NCBI RefSeq assembly: GCF_963583255.1
Contig: NC_084813.1
Location: forward strand, 807,001-871,000
From: Pyrus communis
Lineage: Eukaryota; Streptophyta; Magnoliopsida; Rosales; Rosaceae
Length of the DNA stretch: 64,000 nucleotides
Reading direction: 5' to 3'
Made by a program: the position numbers and the translations under genes. Positions 11,414-22,465 of the stretch are shown piece after piece. The notes beneath the pieces are model-generated. The model was given only the letters and a program-made list of their open reading frames with translations. It made no database searches and had not been told where the DNA came from. Each line of letters opens with the position of its first letter. The first letter of the stretch is position 1.

Positions 11414-11910
11414 AGATTCTGAGAGGGACATATATATGAAGAGGAAGGTTCTCATTAGCCACCAGGCACTCCACACTTTTTGACGAGGAAGTTTCCTCGT
11501 AAGTGAATGGGATGTTGAATTAGTGGCCAAATAATTTGGCAAACTTTCGGCTAGTAAAATATTGCAAAGAACAGTAAAGGCATGGTGATGTTTGTAGAAA
11601 AAGGGATTGCTAGATTCTTTTTTTCTTTTGGCCTTGTTCAAAACTTCAAAGGCAGAGAATTGGTTTTCTCGGTGAGCACCATTCTTTGGGTAAAAATAAA
11701 GAAAATTAACGGAAAGTTCAAAAAAAATTTATTTTTAATGGAAAGTTTTTTTTTAAAGGTATATTAAATAGTACCAAGTAAAATTAAAAATATGATTTTT
11801 CGTTAAAAGTGAACAATATCGAAAGTGTTTTGTTAAAAGTTCCTAAAAAGAATGAGTGTGATCTTTTGGTAGAGAGAGCAATGTGCGGCCGAAAGAAGAA
11901 AAGAAAAAGA

Positions 11911-12107
11911 GGGATAGGATTCTCTCCTGATCTAAGAATGAGGATTCTCATGACCAAGGAGTATGGGCCGTTAGATGAAAATCCAACAGCTAAACAGAAG
12001 GTTCTTTTAAAGTTATAATAATTATAACCGTTGGATTTTTATCCAATGGTTCACACTCCTTGATCATGAGAATCCTCATTCTTAGATCAAGAGAGGATCC
12101 TAATCCC
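11911..12107. mobile_element. Foldback MITE
   Basis: The arms of about 80 bases are inverted complements: GGGATAGGATTCTCTCCTGA, TCTAAGAATGAGGATTCTCA against TGATCATGAGAATCCTCATT, CTTAGATCAAGAGAGGATCC, TAATCCC. There is a short loop near 12005-12020 and no coding capacity. It lies 0.6 kb upstream of the TNL start. Confidence 0.8.
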
Positions 12108-12286
12108 CGAGGACAGCAATCATGATGTGTTGTTTGAGAAGGAAAGCAGAGGGCACGGGTGTGCTGGTCGGCTCCTCTTTGCACATGGGCTTGTGCTTTT
12201 GGCAGAGTAAAGAATTGGGAAAAAGGTTGGTTGGCAACACCAGAAGCATAAGCAGCAGAGAGTTTTGTTTTTTTTTTTTTTTTTTT

Positions 12287-12493
12287 TAACCCCAGGATTC
12301 TCTCTGGATCCATTTTCTAGGGATCTCGTAATCATGTTCGTTTATTTTATATTATTCGATCAGTTTTCGTTAGGTATTATTCATATTTGAATTTTAAATT
12401 TTAAATGATTTCTGACCATACGATATACGATGAATGAACACGATTGCTAAATCCCTAAGATCCTAGGAAATGGATCCGGAGAGGATCCTGGTT
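12287..12493. mobile_element. Foldback MITE (GGATCC-ended family)
   Basis: Termini AACCCCAGGATTCTCTCTGG and CCGGAGAGGATCCTGGTT are inverted complements. The inner arms carry CATGTTCGTTTAT against ATGAATGAACACG. It is related to the elements at 13551 and 50231. Confidence 0.75.
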
Positions 12494-12495
12494 CT

Positions 12496-12822
12496 TCTTT
12501 TACAGGGAGAACATTCGGCTCTCCCATTTGAAGAAGTGCCGCTGCTTCTCCACATTTGTTAGTAATCACTCAATCAAAGATAGTGGTGCTATGTTGTATA
12601 GTTTTTGGGAGAGGGATTTTGATATGTGTTTCTTCTTCTCCATTTGTTTTTTTTTTTTTCTTTTATTTTCTTTTACAGGGAGAACATTCGGCTCTCCCAT
12701 TTGAAGAAGTGCCGCTGCTTCTCCACATTTGTTAGTAATCACTCAATCAAAGATATTAGTGCTATGTTGTATAGTTTTTGGGAGAGGAATTTTGATATGT
12801 GTTTCTTCTTCTCCATTTGTTC
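12496..12822. repeat. Tandem duplication, 173-bp unit
   Basis: The block with ACAGGGAGAACATTCGGCTC through TTCTTCTCCATTTG is present twice with an offset of 173 bases (ACAGGG at 12502 and 12675). The copies differ at only a few sites outside a T-rich stretch, so the duplication looks recent. No gene is visible. Confidence 0.9.
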
Positions 12823-13040
12823 TTTGTTTGTGTGAGAGCTATTGGGTGTACGTGGGTTTGAGATTTGAGAATTAAACTTTATTTGTAATTTCCATCTTGT
12901 TATTAGTGAAATTTCCTCACGAACTGGACGTAAGCTTACGCCGAATCAATAGAAATCCTTATGTCATTTGAATTATTTATCTTGTCATATTTTACCGTAT
13001 TAGCTTATTGATTTCATATTTGACGCTTCCGCACAACATC

Positions 13041-13330
13041 CTAGACTCTGAAACTCAAGAATGCATGATAGGAACACCGGTGACAGGAGGAAGAAGAATC
13101 TCGGAAAGCATCCATCTAGAGAAACTCTCTGCTTCTTGGTTATTGCAATGAATGAATGCAGGGCAAGCATATGCAAAGGCAAGGACAATTATTTGCAGTT
13201 TCTCAGAGGGACAAGTAGGACAAGACATAATATTATATATGAAGAGGAAGGTTCCCATTTGCCACCAGGCACTCCGCACTTATTGACGAGGAAGTTTCCT
13301 CGTAAGTGAATGGGATGTTGAGGATAATAT
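13041..13330 (-). pseudogene. Truncated TNL 5' end (promoter plus start of TIR)
   Basis: This segment is a close copy of 11264-11512: promoter, 5'UTR and start codon of the intact TNL. Its ATG is at 13115 and the reading frame MDAFRDSSSSCHRCSYHAFL continues for about two dozen codons before homology stops at 13041. Nothing beyond the start of the TIR domain remains. It is the remnant of a tandem TNL paralogue in the same orientation. Confidence 0.85.
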
Positions 13331-13550
13331 AGAATTTGAGAGCAGTTTGACACTATCAGTTTTTGTGGAGAATCCCGCACTAGCAGTTCTTTGATGAAAC
13401 TAAGACAAAAAAATGTTAGGAGGTGTACATAAACCTTCTCACACACAAACACACACGTTATGTTTTCTTCCATTACTTTGAAAACAAAAAAAAAATCACA
13501 CAAGTTCACTTTTTTAAGCATAAAAGTTCAACCTAAGCTACTTGTTAATG

Positions 13551-13763
13551 GAATAGGATCCCTTTCAAATTATCTTATGGGAATCCGGATGATCAATCAA
13601 TCGTGTTCGTTTATCGTACATAGTGCGCGTAGAAATCATTTTTAATTTTTAATTTAAAATTATAAATAGTACATATCGAAAAATGAGCGCATGATGTATG
13701 ATAAACAGATACAATTAATTAATATCCGAATTTTCATAAAGAATATCCGAGGAGGATCCTTGT
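13551..13763. mobile_element. Foldback MITE (GGATCC-ended family)
   Basis: The left arm GAATAGGATCCCTTTC...GTTCGTTTATCGTACAT is complementary to the right arm ATGTATGATAAACAG...CCGAGGAGGATCCTTGTC. The loop is AT-rich. It is the same family as 12287-12493 and 50231-50420. Confidence 0.75.
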
Positions 13764-13960
13764 CCCTTGTTAATACCCACATTATTTTTTTTTTATCAAC
13801 CCACATTATGTTTTAATTTCTACAAAATTAAATTTACCAAATTATCCCTAACTATCATTGTACAATATTACAGCGTGAACGTGGATGATGAAGGTTGAAG
13901 AATCAATGATGATATACATTACGGTCAGTGCACATTACCTCACTTCTTTAATTTAATTTT

Positions 13961-14130
13961 GGGTAATGTTAAGGAGATTAAAAATTTTAAATTAGATTTA
14001 CAAATTAAATGATGTAGTTGTAGATGATTGGATTATTGATTAAGTGTCGACTGACGTGCTTATTTTTTATTAGTGACACATCATTTAATTTGTAAATTTG
14101 GTTTAAAATTTAATTTCTCTAGTATTATCC
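13961..14130. mobile_element. Short foldback MITE
   Basis: GGGTAATGTTAAGGAGATTA...ACAAATTAAATGATGT is the inverted complement of ACATCATTTAATTTGT...TTTCTCTAGTATTATCC. It is 170 bases long and non-coding. Confidence 0.75.
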
Positions 14131-14469
14131 TTCCTTTTTTGTTTATATTGTAACCCGCATGCTTTATCTTCTGTGGGGCAGTCTTCTTCTAATGCGATAG
14201 TGTGGCATGGTTCACTGCTAGCAAAAGCTCGTTCATCTTAGTTATGGGATTTTGCCAGCTCTCGTTGCTCTTTGTATGATTGACTACAACAACAATTACC
14301 TAAAGACACCATTAAAATAGTATTAAAGAGCGAAAATGTATGTTAAGCATACAATAGTAAGAGTCGGTTAATTGTTCGACAAACTGCTTGACAGAATAAA
14401 TTAGAAATGTTTTTTGGCTCTGCAGACTATTATTGGGATGAAATGAGGATAAATTTGCCACTACATAAC

Positions 14470-14781
14470 GGGTGCATTTTTGCTCACCCACACTAACTAT
14501 AGGGTATGCTCACCACCTATTCCAATGCTTGCCATGTGTAATCCACACTAACTCTAGTTAAACATTTTTTTTTTTTTTTTGCTTTAATTATTTTTGTTTA
14601 CTTCCATATATATCATTTCTTTTTAAATATTTTATTAAAACTTAAAACTTACCTTTTTGAATACAAACAGTGGGTTCGGCTTAGGCCTTTCAGCCGACCC
14701 GCCAAACATTCGTCAAGTGATGAACTGACAGAACCGGAGCTACCGAAGCTTAAAGCTTTATCTCCTTCGCGATCTCTCCCT
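14470..14781. repeat. MULE left terminal inverted repeat
   Basis: It matches the right arm in inverted orientation, including CACTGTTTGTATTC/GAATACAAACAGTG and the block ending GATCTCTCCC. It is longer than the right arm because of a poly-T tract and a ~30-base insertion near 14690-14725. Confidence 0.85.
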
Positions 14782-15251
14782 CACTCCTTACAAACAGACT
14801 TAACTAATTCCTATTTTTTTTTTTTTTGGAAACTCAACATTTCAATTTAAAAAACATAAACATAAACTTAAAACCCCAATGTCGATTACACCTTCATAGT
14901 CGTTTTCTGTAAACATCCATGACTTGGATCTTTACTATTGTATGATCATGTAAAGAGTTTTTATCATAAATAGGATATGTAACTAGTTAGAGATTATGGT
15001 AATCAAAATATGTGTAATCAATTTTTTATGGTAATTAAAATATGCAAGCTTGATCTTTCATCTACATATGATTCTAACTTTATATGGATATCCGAATTAT
15101 ATCAATTCACTTCGTCAATATCCAACAAAATATAATTATTTGAGATGAAACTCATCAAAATCAAATTGTACAAAGCTAGAAGGATGAATATTCTCCACTT
15201 CAGAGGATGTCGTTCCAAAAAAAATTTCTCTAAATTCTATTACAACATGAT

Positions 15252-15381
15252 CTAAGATGTTGATGGATTTGAAAAATTCAGTTCAAGAGTGGTTCCCAAA
15301 GGTATTGGTTGAATGTTTGATGCTGATGGATTTGAAAAATTTAGTTGAGGAGTGGTTACCAGAGGTATTGGTTGAATGTTT
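15252..15381. repeat. Tandem pair of ~63-bp repeats inside the MULE
   Basis: The sequence GATGGATTTGAAAAATT...GGTATTGGTTGAATGTTT occurs twice back to back at about 15252-15317 and 15318-15381. Confidence 0.8.
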
Positions 15382-15479
15382 TCCTGCAAATAAATAAAAA
15401 GAAAAAAATTACTTATGAAACTAGAGAACAAAAATATTGTACACTATATATATAGTACATTCAATGAAGGTACAAACCT

Positions 15480-18234
15480 GAGGATACATAAATGAGTAAT
15501 TGGACATCATGGGACTTATAGCTTGAAATCCAAATTGGTGATTTTGAATCCCTTGAACCGGTGGATTTTGAATCCCTTGAACACAAGGAACAATTGGAAA
15601 TCCATAGGGAAAATGTGTGACTTGACTTACGGGTGCCATATTGAATTGGTTTTGACTTGGCATTCCAATATGTCCCTAGATACCAATTCCAATTGATCCA
15701 TCAGAAATAGATTAAAACAATGCTAATGAACAAAAATATAAATAAATAAATAAAACATTCATGACAAAAAATTGCTAAACTTTAAACCTGAGTTTGTGCA
15801 TATCTTGTTGATGGTCCGTTCATCTCATATGCATTTGAATTGGATTCTTTAAAAGCTATTAAACAAATAAAATAATAATTACATTGACAAATGCAAATTG
15901 TGAATCAAATAGTAAATAAAAACAAGCCAAATACGTGCTAACCTTTTCTCTTGTATGGACCTTTCTTTTTAGGTTGATTAGATTCCAAAGCACTCTTCAT
16001 TCTACCTTTGCCCCGACCTTTGGACTTCTCAACTTTTGGATCTTGGATCTTAAGATTTTTCTCAGCTTCAGTCACATGCTTAACATAATTTACATCATTT
16101 GTTCCATCATCTTGTTCTCCAAAATTGGCATGCTTATCCAATTTTTTCTCCAACTTTAACAACTCAGATTTCAAAAAACTACATTTTTGGCTATTTTTTG
16201 CACCTTTTGCTATGATTCTTTGTGCTATATTAGATAGCTCGCTATACTGAACCAAGGAAGATGAGTCTAAATTACTCACAGCCGGTTCACCATAAGAATC
16301 AAATCCAATACCACATTTAGCATCCTTGCTCCATCTTTTCAAATAATAATTGGATGGTATACTTGACAAGTCTAAATCATAGTATAACTTTAGAGCATGT
16401 GCACAAAGAATCCCCTCAAACTCAAACTTTTTGCAACTGCACAATACTATTTGATTTGCAAGGTCATACATAAGTGTTCTATTAATTCCTCGTTTTCCTG
16501 AGTTCATTACTGTGTATGTACGTGTTTTCCCATCATCACTTTCTAATTGCAGTGGCCTCAAATTTAAAACCTTCTTAACCTCCTCTTGGAAACAATAAAA
16601 AATCTTACTTGTATACTGCTTTGTTGCTTCAATCTCCACATTCCAATCAGAATACAAACTACGCCAATTCTGTTTAGTTGCATTTTCTGCTTGTCTTTCC
16701 TTTTCTTTTCGATCCGGTACTGCTTTATCATATTGGACGACGAACTCTTGTAGAAGGAGGTTTCGAGCAAAATACTTTTTCAAAAACTTGGTCATGCTTT
16801 CAATTCTTTGTGTTGTTGTCATACCTAAGAAAAAAAATGGAAATTGATCATAGTATAGTGGAAAAAGAAACTTGTGAATAATATGTACAAAATAATACAA
16901 TAGGAATTGGTCAAGAGTAATACTTGCACAAAAGTGGTCTCGACCATAAACTTGTGCCCATTTCTCACGTAATAGATATATCCCTTCTAGCCAATCATTT
17001 CCTCTCAATTCATAATCATCAAGCAACTTATTCTAACTTGATTCAAATTCTTCAACAGTCTCCGGATCATATATGCATCTTTTGAAATCTTGTGTAAATG
17101 ATTTAACTCGCTGAAAACATGATTCAAGTTCCTCACAGCATTCTGATATATGTGCCACAAACAAAGTCGATGGTGGCAATTAGGAAATACTTCACTAATC
17201 GCAGCAGCAATTGATTGGGCTTGATCTGTAAATATGGTTCTTGGTGCTTTTCCATCCATGGCTTGTAAAAAGGCCTTGAACAGCCACTCACATGCATCTG
17301 TTGTATCTCCATCTAGCAAACCACATCCAAAAAGTATGGTTTGACCATGATTATTGATACCAACTACTGGGGCACACACCATATTATATCTATTCGTTTT
17401 GAATGTTGTATCAAAACACACAACATCACCAAATATAGTATAATCGCGCCTCGAATTTCCATCACAAAAAAAACAACCACATATTTCATTCTCCTCGTTT
17501 GTTCGAAGAGAATAGAAAAATGACTTGTCTTCAATTTGCTTTTTCTTAAAATATTCAAGCAAACATTCTGAATCGCCCTTTTTAAGAACCCCGATGTGCT
17601 TTCTCATTATCAAATTGTTACAATCAGACTGAATAAAGTTTAGTTTTTGAGACCCTCTTGCTTCTGTGGTAAAGTATGAGAAGATTTGAGATGACTATAG
17701 TCCTAAAGAATGCATTTGATCTATCAATTTTGCTTGAGAAGACTCTATTTGTGACCTCAATAAATGAGAACTTGATGACGGAACAAGAACATGACTATGT
17801 TCAGCAACAAAATTTGTCACAACAAACTTCCTTTCTAAATTAAGTTTGATTTCAAGCATTGCCTTGCAACCACATCTTGTTTCTTCTCTTTTCTTCTTTG
17901 GAGTTCTCATTTTTTTTTTTTTTTTTTTTTTTATAAAAACCTTCACAAGAACAACAAAATTGATTTTTCTTGACCTGTCCTTATTCTCTCTGTTCTTTCT
18001 CACACTAAATCCAACCCTTCTACCATATGCATTGTAGTAATTATATGCATCATCCTCATTATCAAAAGTCATCCCCAGCAAAATATCACCAACTTCGCTT
18101 GTAAATTCTCATTTTTCTTCATTTTGATCCAATACTTCAAAGGTTTCAGAATCTGAATCTAAGTGTATACAATCAACTGATTCTTTGGCATCACTAGAAG
18201 ATGGAGTATGAAACTCTTCATCTTGGTGTTCCAT
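15480..18234 (-). pseudogene. FAR1/FHY3-type MULE transposase, degenerate
   Basis: Reading starts at 18234 (MEHQDEEFHTPSSS). An N-terminal acidic segment is followed by the FAR1 DNA-binding domain (18105-17830: DDAYNYYNAYGRRVGFSVRK, ETRCGCKAML, HSHVL). The MULE transposase core lies at 17610-17000 (CFDTTFKTNRY with the first Asp; IFTDQAQSI with the second; LWHIYQNA). A SWIM zinc finger is near 16450-16390 (CSCKKFEFEGILCAHALK), then a basic tail and two small exons at 15855-15788 and about 15676-15480. An intron is visible near 16922-16828. Breaks: in-frame TGA at 18109-18111, TAG at 17695-17697, a frameshift near 17085, and a TAG replacing an expected Trp about 30 bases before ORF re-entry. 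A lysine run at ~17915 comes from a T-tract. Other domains remain well conserved, so decay is recent. Confidence 0.87.
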
Positions 18235-18584
18235 CTGAATAAGTATCAAATTACTTAATATTAAATTAAATTGACACCCTATAATAATCCTAAAAAGCAT
18301 ATTTATTGACACCCTATAATAATCATAAAAAGCATATAGTTTAACACCCTATAATAATCCTAAAAAAAGCATATATATATTGGCATCCTATAAGAATCCT
18401 AAAAAGCAAATAAACATGGGAGTTGCATACCTTTTTGTAGTTGGACAAAAATAGCAGATGGAAAACCAGAAGATGCGTGCGCATGGATGAGTTGTTTGTA
18501 TTTTTTTTCCTATTCGACGTCTTTATTAGAATTACACGGTTAGCAATTGGGGGGTAGGGCTAGAATTATGTCGGTTTTCGTAAT

Positions 18585-18826
18585 AGGGAGAGATCGCGAA
18601 GGAGATAAAGCTTTAAGCTTTAGCAGCTCCGGTTATGTCGGCTCATCACTTAGAGCCGAACCCACTGTTTGTATTCAAAAAGGTAAGTTTTAAGTTTTAA
18701 TAAAATATTTAAAAAGAAATGATATATATAAAAAAAAAAAAAAAGCTTAACTATAGTTAGTGTGGATTACACATGGCAAGTATTGGAAAGGGTGGTGAGC
18801 ATACCCTATAATTAGTGAGCATACCC
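18585..18826. repeat. MULE right terminal inverted repeat
   Basis: AGGGAGAGATCGCGAAGGAG through GTGAGCATACCC is the inverted complement of 14470-14781. Confidence 0.85.
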
Positions 18827-18989
18827 AAATTTCAGACTTTCCTTTTTCTTTAGGATAAAGAATTGACTACTTGGTTAATTATGCCTTTCTGACTACTAAG
18901 TTATGCTTACTTGATCACAATTTGCTTTACCATTATTATATTACCAAAAGAAGTGCTTTTTAATTTTACCATGGTAGCTTTTGTAAAAC

Positions 18990-19221
18990 GGATTTGGATC
19001 CTCTCCGGATCCCCTCCCTCGGGATCCCGGGGATCAAGGCACAAGGACCGTTCATCAAAGATCGTGCGGTCACAATTAAATACTTTTTATATTTTTAAAA
19101 GTAAAGTAATCTCGTTTTGCGTAAAAAGTATTTAATTATGACCGCACGATCTTTGATGAACGGTCCTTGTGTCTTGATCTCCGGGATCCCTAGGGAGGGG
19201 ATTCGGAGAGGATCCAAATCC
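18990..19221. mobile_element. Near-perfect palindromic MITE
   Basis: GGATTTGGATCCTCTCCGGA...CAAGGACCGTTCATCAAAGA, TCGTGCGGTCA on the left is mirrored by TGACCGCACGATCTTTGATG, AACGGTCCTTG...GGAGAGGATCCAAATCC on the right. The arms exceed 90 bases with few mismatches and the loop is AT-rich. It is the best-preserved foldback element in this part of the window. Confidence 0.9.
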
Positions 19222-20053
19222 TTGTAAAACAGCCATCAATACTATCACATGTCGCACGCTGTGATGAGAATGGTCGAAGTAAACAAATGGAAATAAAAGG
19301 TAGTGAATTATATCATGCATAAGTAGGGTTACAAATTAACTTACAAACAAATATGAGTGCAAAATGGAGATCTCTTACTTTGATATATATCGACCCCTTT
19401 CTATATTGTGGATTATGTATAATCTAGGACATACATATTCTCAAGGTAGCTAGCTAGAACCCTAGAAGAAAAAAGACAAATGATGAAACCCTAATGGAAA
19501 TTTGAAGGTTACGTGTTCATTCTTTTTCTAAAAACTTAAAGGAGCTAAGTTATATATACATATGGTCTGCTAGACAACAATATTGCTTTCGTGATGTATA
19601 AACCAGTCGACCACAACCACAAGAATGGTTTAATCAGTCGGTTTAGTTGGTCCAAAGTTGATTTAGTTTTCAAAGTTCAAAAGCTTGCAAGTTGGTATGA
19701 TTATCGTGTTTCCCTTTTCACTATTTAATTAGGAACTCAGCATATATACAATTAACTTGACAAAGAACACGCATCGATTTTTCTTCCCTTGCAAGAATCG
19801 AAGTCACCAATACCGCTAACTCATTGACCTCCTCAGTTTCTCTGCATGAATATATGAACGCATTGAACTTATGCATGCATGCATGCAGCTTTCGGTCACC
19901 GGAGTGGGATCTATATTTAAATTTAATTTTTAATATGATGAACATAATCAATTGCTAAGCAACTGTAATTAAGGACTTTAATTAAGGTCGTTAAAGAGCA
20001 TGGCTTTTTTTCCTCTTTGTTCCTTTGTGTATGTGAAAATATTCAAAGCTACA

Positions 20054-20112
<59 letters not shown>

Positions 20113-20440
20113 GTGAGGGTTGTGCTTGATATGGTGTGGTGTGGGAGAAGACCTATTGATTTTTTTTTTTTTTGGAACACTAGAAGACCTATTGATTTGT
20201 GTGATGATAATAATGGCGGGAAGGGTGATGTGTGTGGTGGTGATTGAATTGGTAGTCGTATGTGCATCCCATCTTGGAGACAAAGGAGGCCCCTCCTCTA
20301 AAGTTATCTGTTGAAATATCATACCTTCGTTTTACATATCCTATGAATTCAAATCTTCAATCCGAAAACAATTTTGTTTTCACTTCATATATAAGATTAA
20401 TTGCTCTGTGAAAAGAGATTAACTTGTACTAGAGCGCGTG
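19222..20440. other. Intergenic DNA without a recognisable gene
   Basis: AT-rich sequence with a GCATGCATGCATGCA tract near 19870 and the (ATAC)n/(AT)n tract at 20050. Short frames found here are composed of simple repeats or lack domain features. Confidence 0.6.
20050..20110. repeat. (ATAC)n-(AT)n compound microsatellite
   Basis: Eight ACAT/CATA units run directly into about 14 AT units. Confidence 0.95.
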
Positions 20441-20710
20441 CAGAAGACATTTTTTAAATCATAGCATGCTACGCGTGACTTACACTTTTTAAATATATTT
20501 ATATGCGTAAATTGACAAAAGGAACGTCAAATATTTGAAGTAAATGAATAATCTTAGATCATACTAGAAGAAACCCCTCATAAACCAATTAAAGCAGCTG
20601 AATTCCCATAATAAAATTGGTCTTTATAGAATTTACATTAAGAATAGAGAAAATAATATTTAATAAACAATTGATTGAATCACATTATTGCTAGCCCATT
20701 ATGAGGTTAA

Positions 20711-21059
20711 GGCCTGGTTTGGTACTGAGGTGATTCTGAAAAAAGCTGGTATCAAAAAAAGTTGGGAGCTGTTTTTGTGTTTGGTAAACATTCAGCTTCA
20801 GCTTTTTTTCACAGTTTTGGGTGAAAAAAAGCCAAAAACAAGAAGATGCAAAACCCAACTTTGAAAAACCGGTTGTTTTTCACATCTATTTTACATAAAA
20901 GTTTACCAAACACTATAATACTGCTTTTTTTTTTTTTTTTCAAAAGCACTTTTACAAAAAAGTTTACCAAACACTCTGCTGCTTTATTTCACAGCTGCTT
21001 ATTCTCACAGCACAGCAGAAGTAGCTTTTTTTCAAAGTACAACAATACCAAACCAGCCC
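20711..21059. mobile_element. PIF/Harbinger-like (Tourist-type) MITE
   Basis: The 349-bp element has termini GGCCTGGTTTGGTACT and AATACCAAACCAGCCC (imperfect inverted repeats) and is flanked by TAA on both sides (20708-20710 and 21060-21062). It sits between GAGGTTAA and GCCCACC of a repeat unit that is uninterrupted in neighbouring units, which confirms insertion. It has no coding capacity. Confidence 0.85.
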
Positions 21060-22465
21060 TAAGCCCACCCCCTCCCCCTTAATGTAGATAATATCATTTC
21101 TTAAAAAAAAAACAATTATTTGACAACTAATTTAACCACATTATTATCCACATATGAAAAACCTTTTTTTATATCCGGCATTACACTCCTCTTAAGATGT
21201 TTCGAACGTATTTAAAAATAGAAAAAATTAATATTTAATAAACAACTAATTGAATTACATTATTACTAACCTATTGTGAGGTTAAGTCGACACCCCTCCC
21301 CTTAGTGTAGATAATATCGTTTGTTAAAAAAAAAACAATCATTTGACAACTAATTTAATCACATTATTATCCACGTGCGAAAAACCTTTTCTATAACCGG
21401 CATTACACACCTCTTAAGATGTTTTGAACGTGTTTTAAAATAAAGAAATTGAATCACACTATTGCTAGCATATTGTGAGATACTAATTATTAAAAAAAAA
21501 AATCAGAAAAAAAAAACTAAATAAAATGATGAAGGCATTTCTTGAATTACGGCGTGCTACGTGCGACTTACACATTTTAAATGTATTTATATGCGTAAGT
21601 TGACAAAAGAAAAGTCAAATATTTGAAGTAAATGAATAATCTTAGATCATGCTAGAAAAAACCCCTCAACCAATTAAGGCAACTAAATTCACATAATAAA
21701 TTCGGTCTCTATAGAATTTACATTAAGAATAGAGAAAATAATATTTAATAAATAATTGGTTGAATCACATTATTGCTAGCACATTATGAGGTTAAGCCCA
21801 CTCCTCTCCCCCTTAGTGTAGATGATATCGCTTGTTAAAAAAAAATCATTTGACAACTAATTTAATCATATTATTATCCGCGTGTAAATGGTTTTTTTTA
21901 TAACCGGCATTACACGCCTCTTAAGATATTTTTAACGTGTTTAAAATAGAGAAAATAATATTTAATAAAGAATTGATTGAATCACATTTTTGCTAGCATG
22001 TTGTGAGGTTAAATCTATCCCTATTCCCTTTAGTGTGAATAATATCGTTTGTTAAAAAAAAAAAAAACAATCATTTGACAACTAATTTAATCACATTATT
22101 ATCCGCATGCATAATACCTTTTTTATAATTGGCATTACACGCCCCTTAAGATATTTTAAACATGTTTAAAAATAGAAAAAATAATATTTAATACACAACT
22201 GAATGAATCACATTATTGCTAGCCCATTGTGAGGCTAAGCTCACCCCTCATCCTTAGTGTAGATAATATCGTTTGTTTAAAAAAAAATCATTTGATAACT
22301 AATTTAATCACATTATTATCCGCGTGTGAAATACTTTTTTTTTATAACCGGCATTACACGTCTCTTAAGATGTTTTGAACGTGTTTAACATAAAGAAAAT
22401 AATATTTAATAAACAGATGATTGAATCACATTATTGCTAGCCCATTGTAAAGTTAAGTCCACCCC

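Larger units (their letters stand above)
14470..18826 (-). mobile_element. Mutator-like element (MULE) with FAR1-type transposase
   Basis: This is a 4.36-kb element bounded by long terminal inverted repeats. The left arm is 14470-14781 (GGGTGCATTTTTGCTCACCC, then ATAGGGTATGCTCACC). The right arm is 18585-18826, reading inward on the other strand GGGTATGCTCACTAATTATA and GGGTATGCTCACC. It encloses one multi-exon transposase gene of the FHY3/FAR1-MULE group on the - strand. A clean 9-bp target-site duplication is not evident, so the terminal bases may have drifted. The transposase is broken, so the element could move only with help from another copy. Confidence 0.85.
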
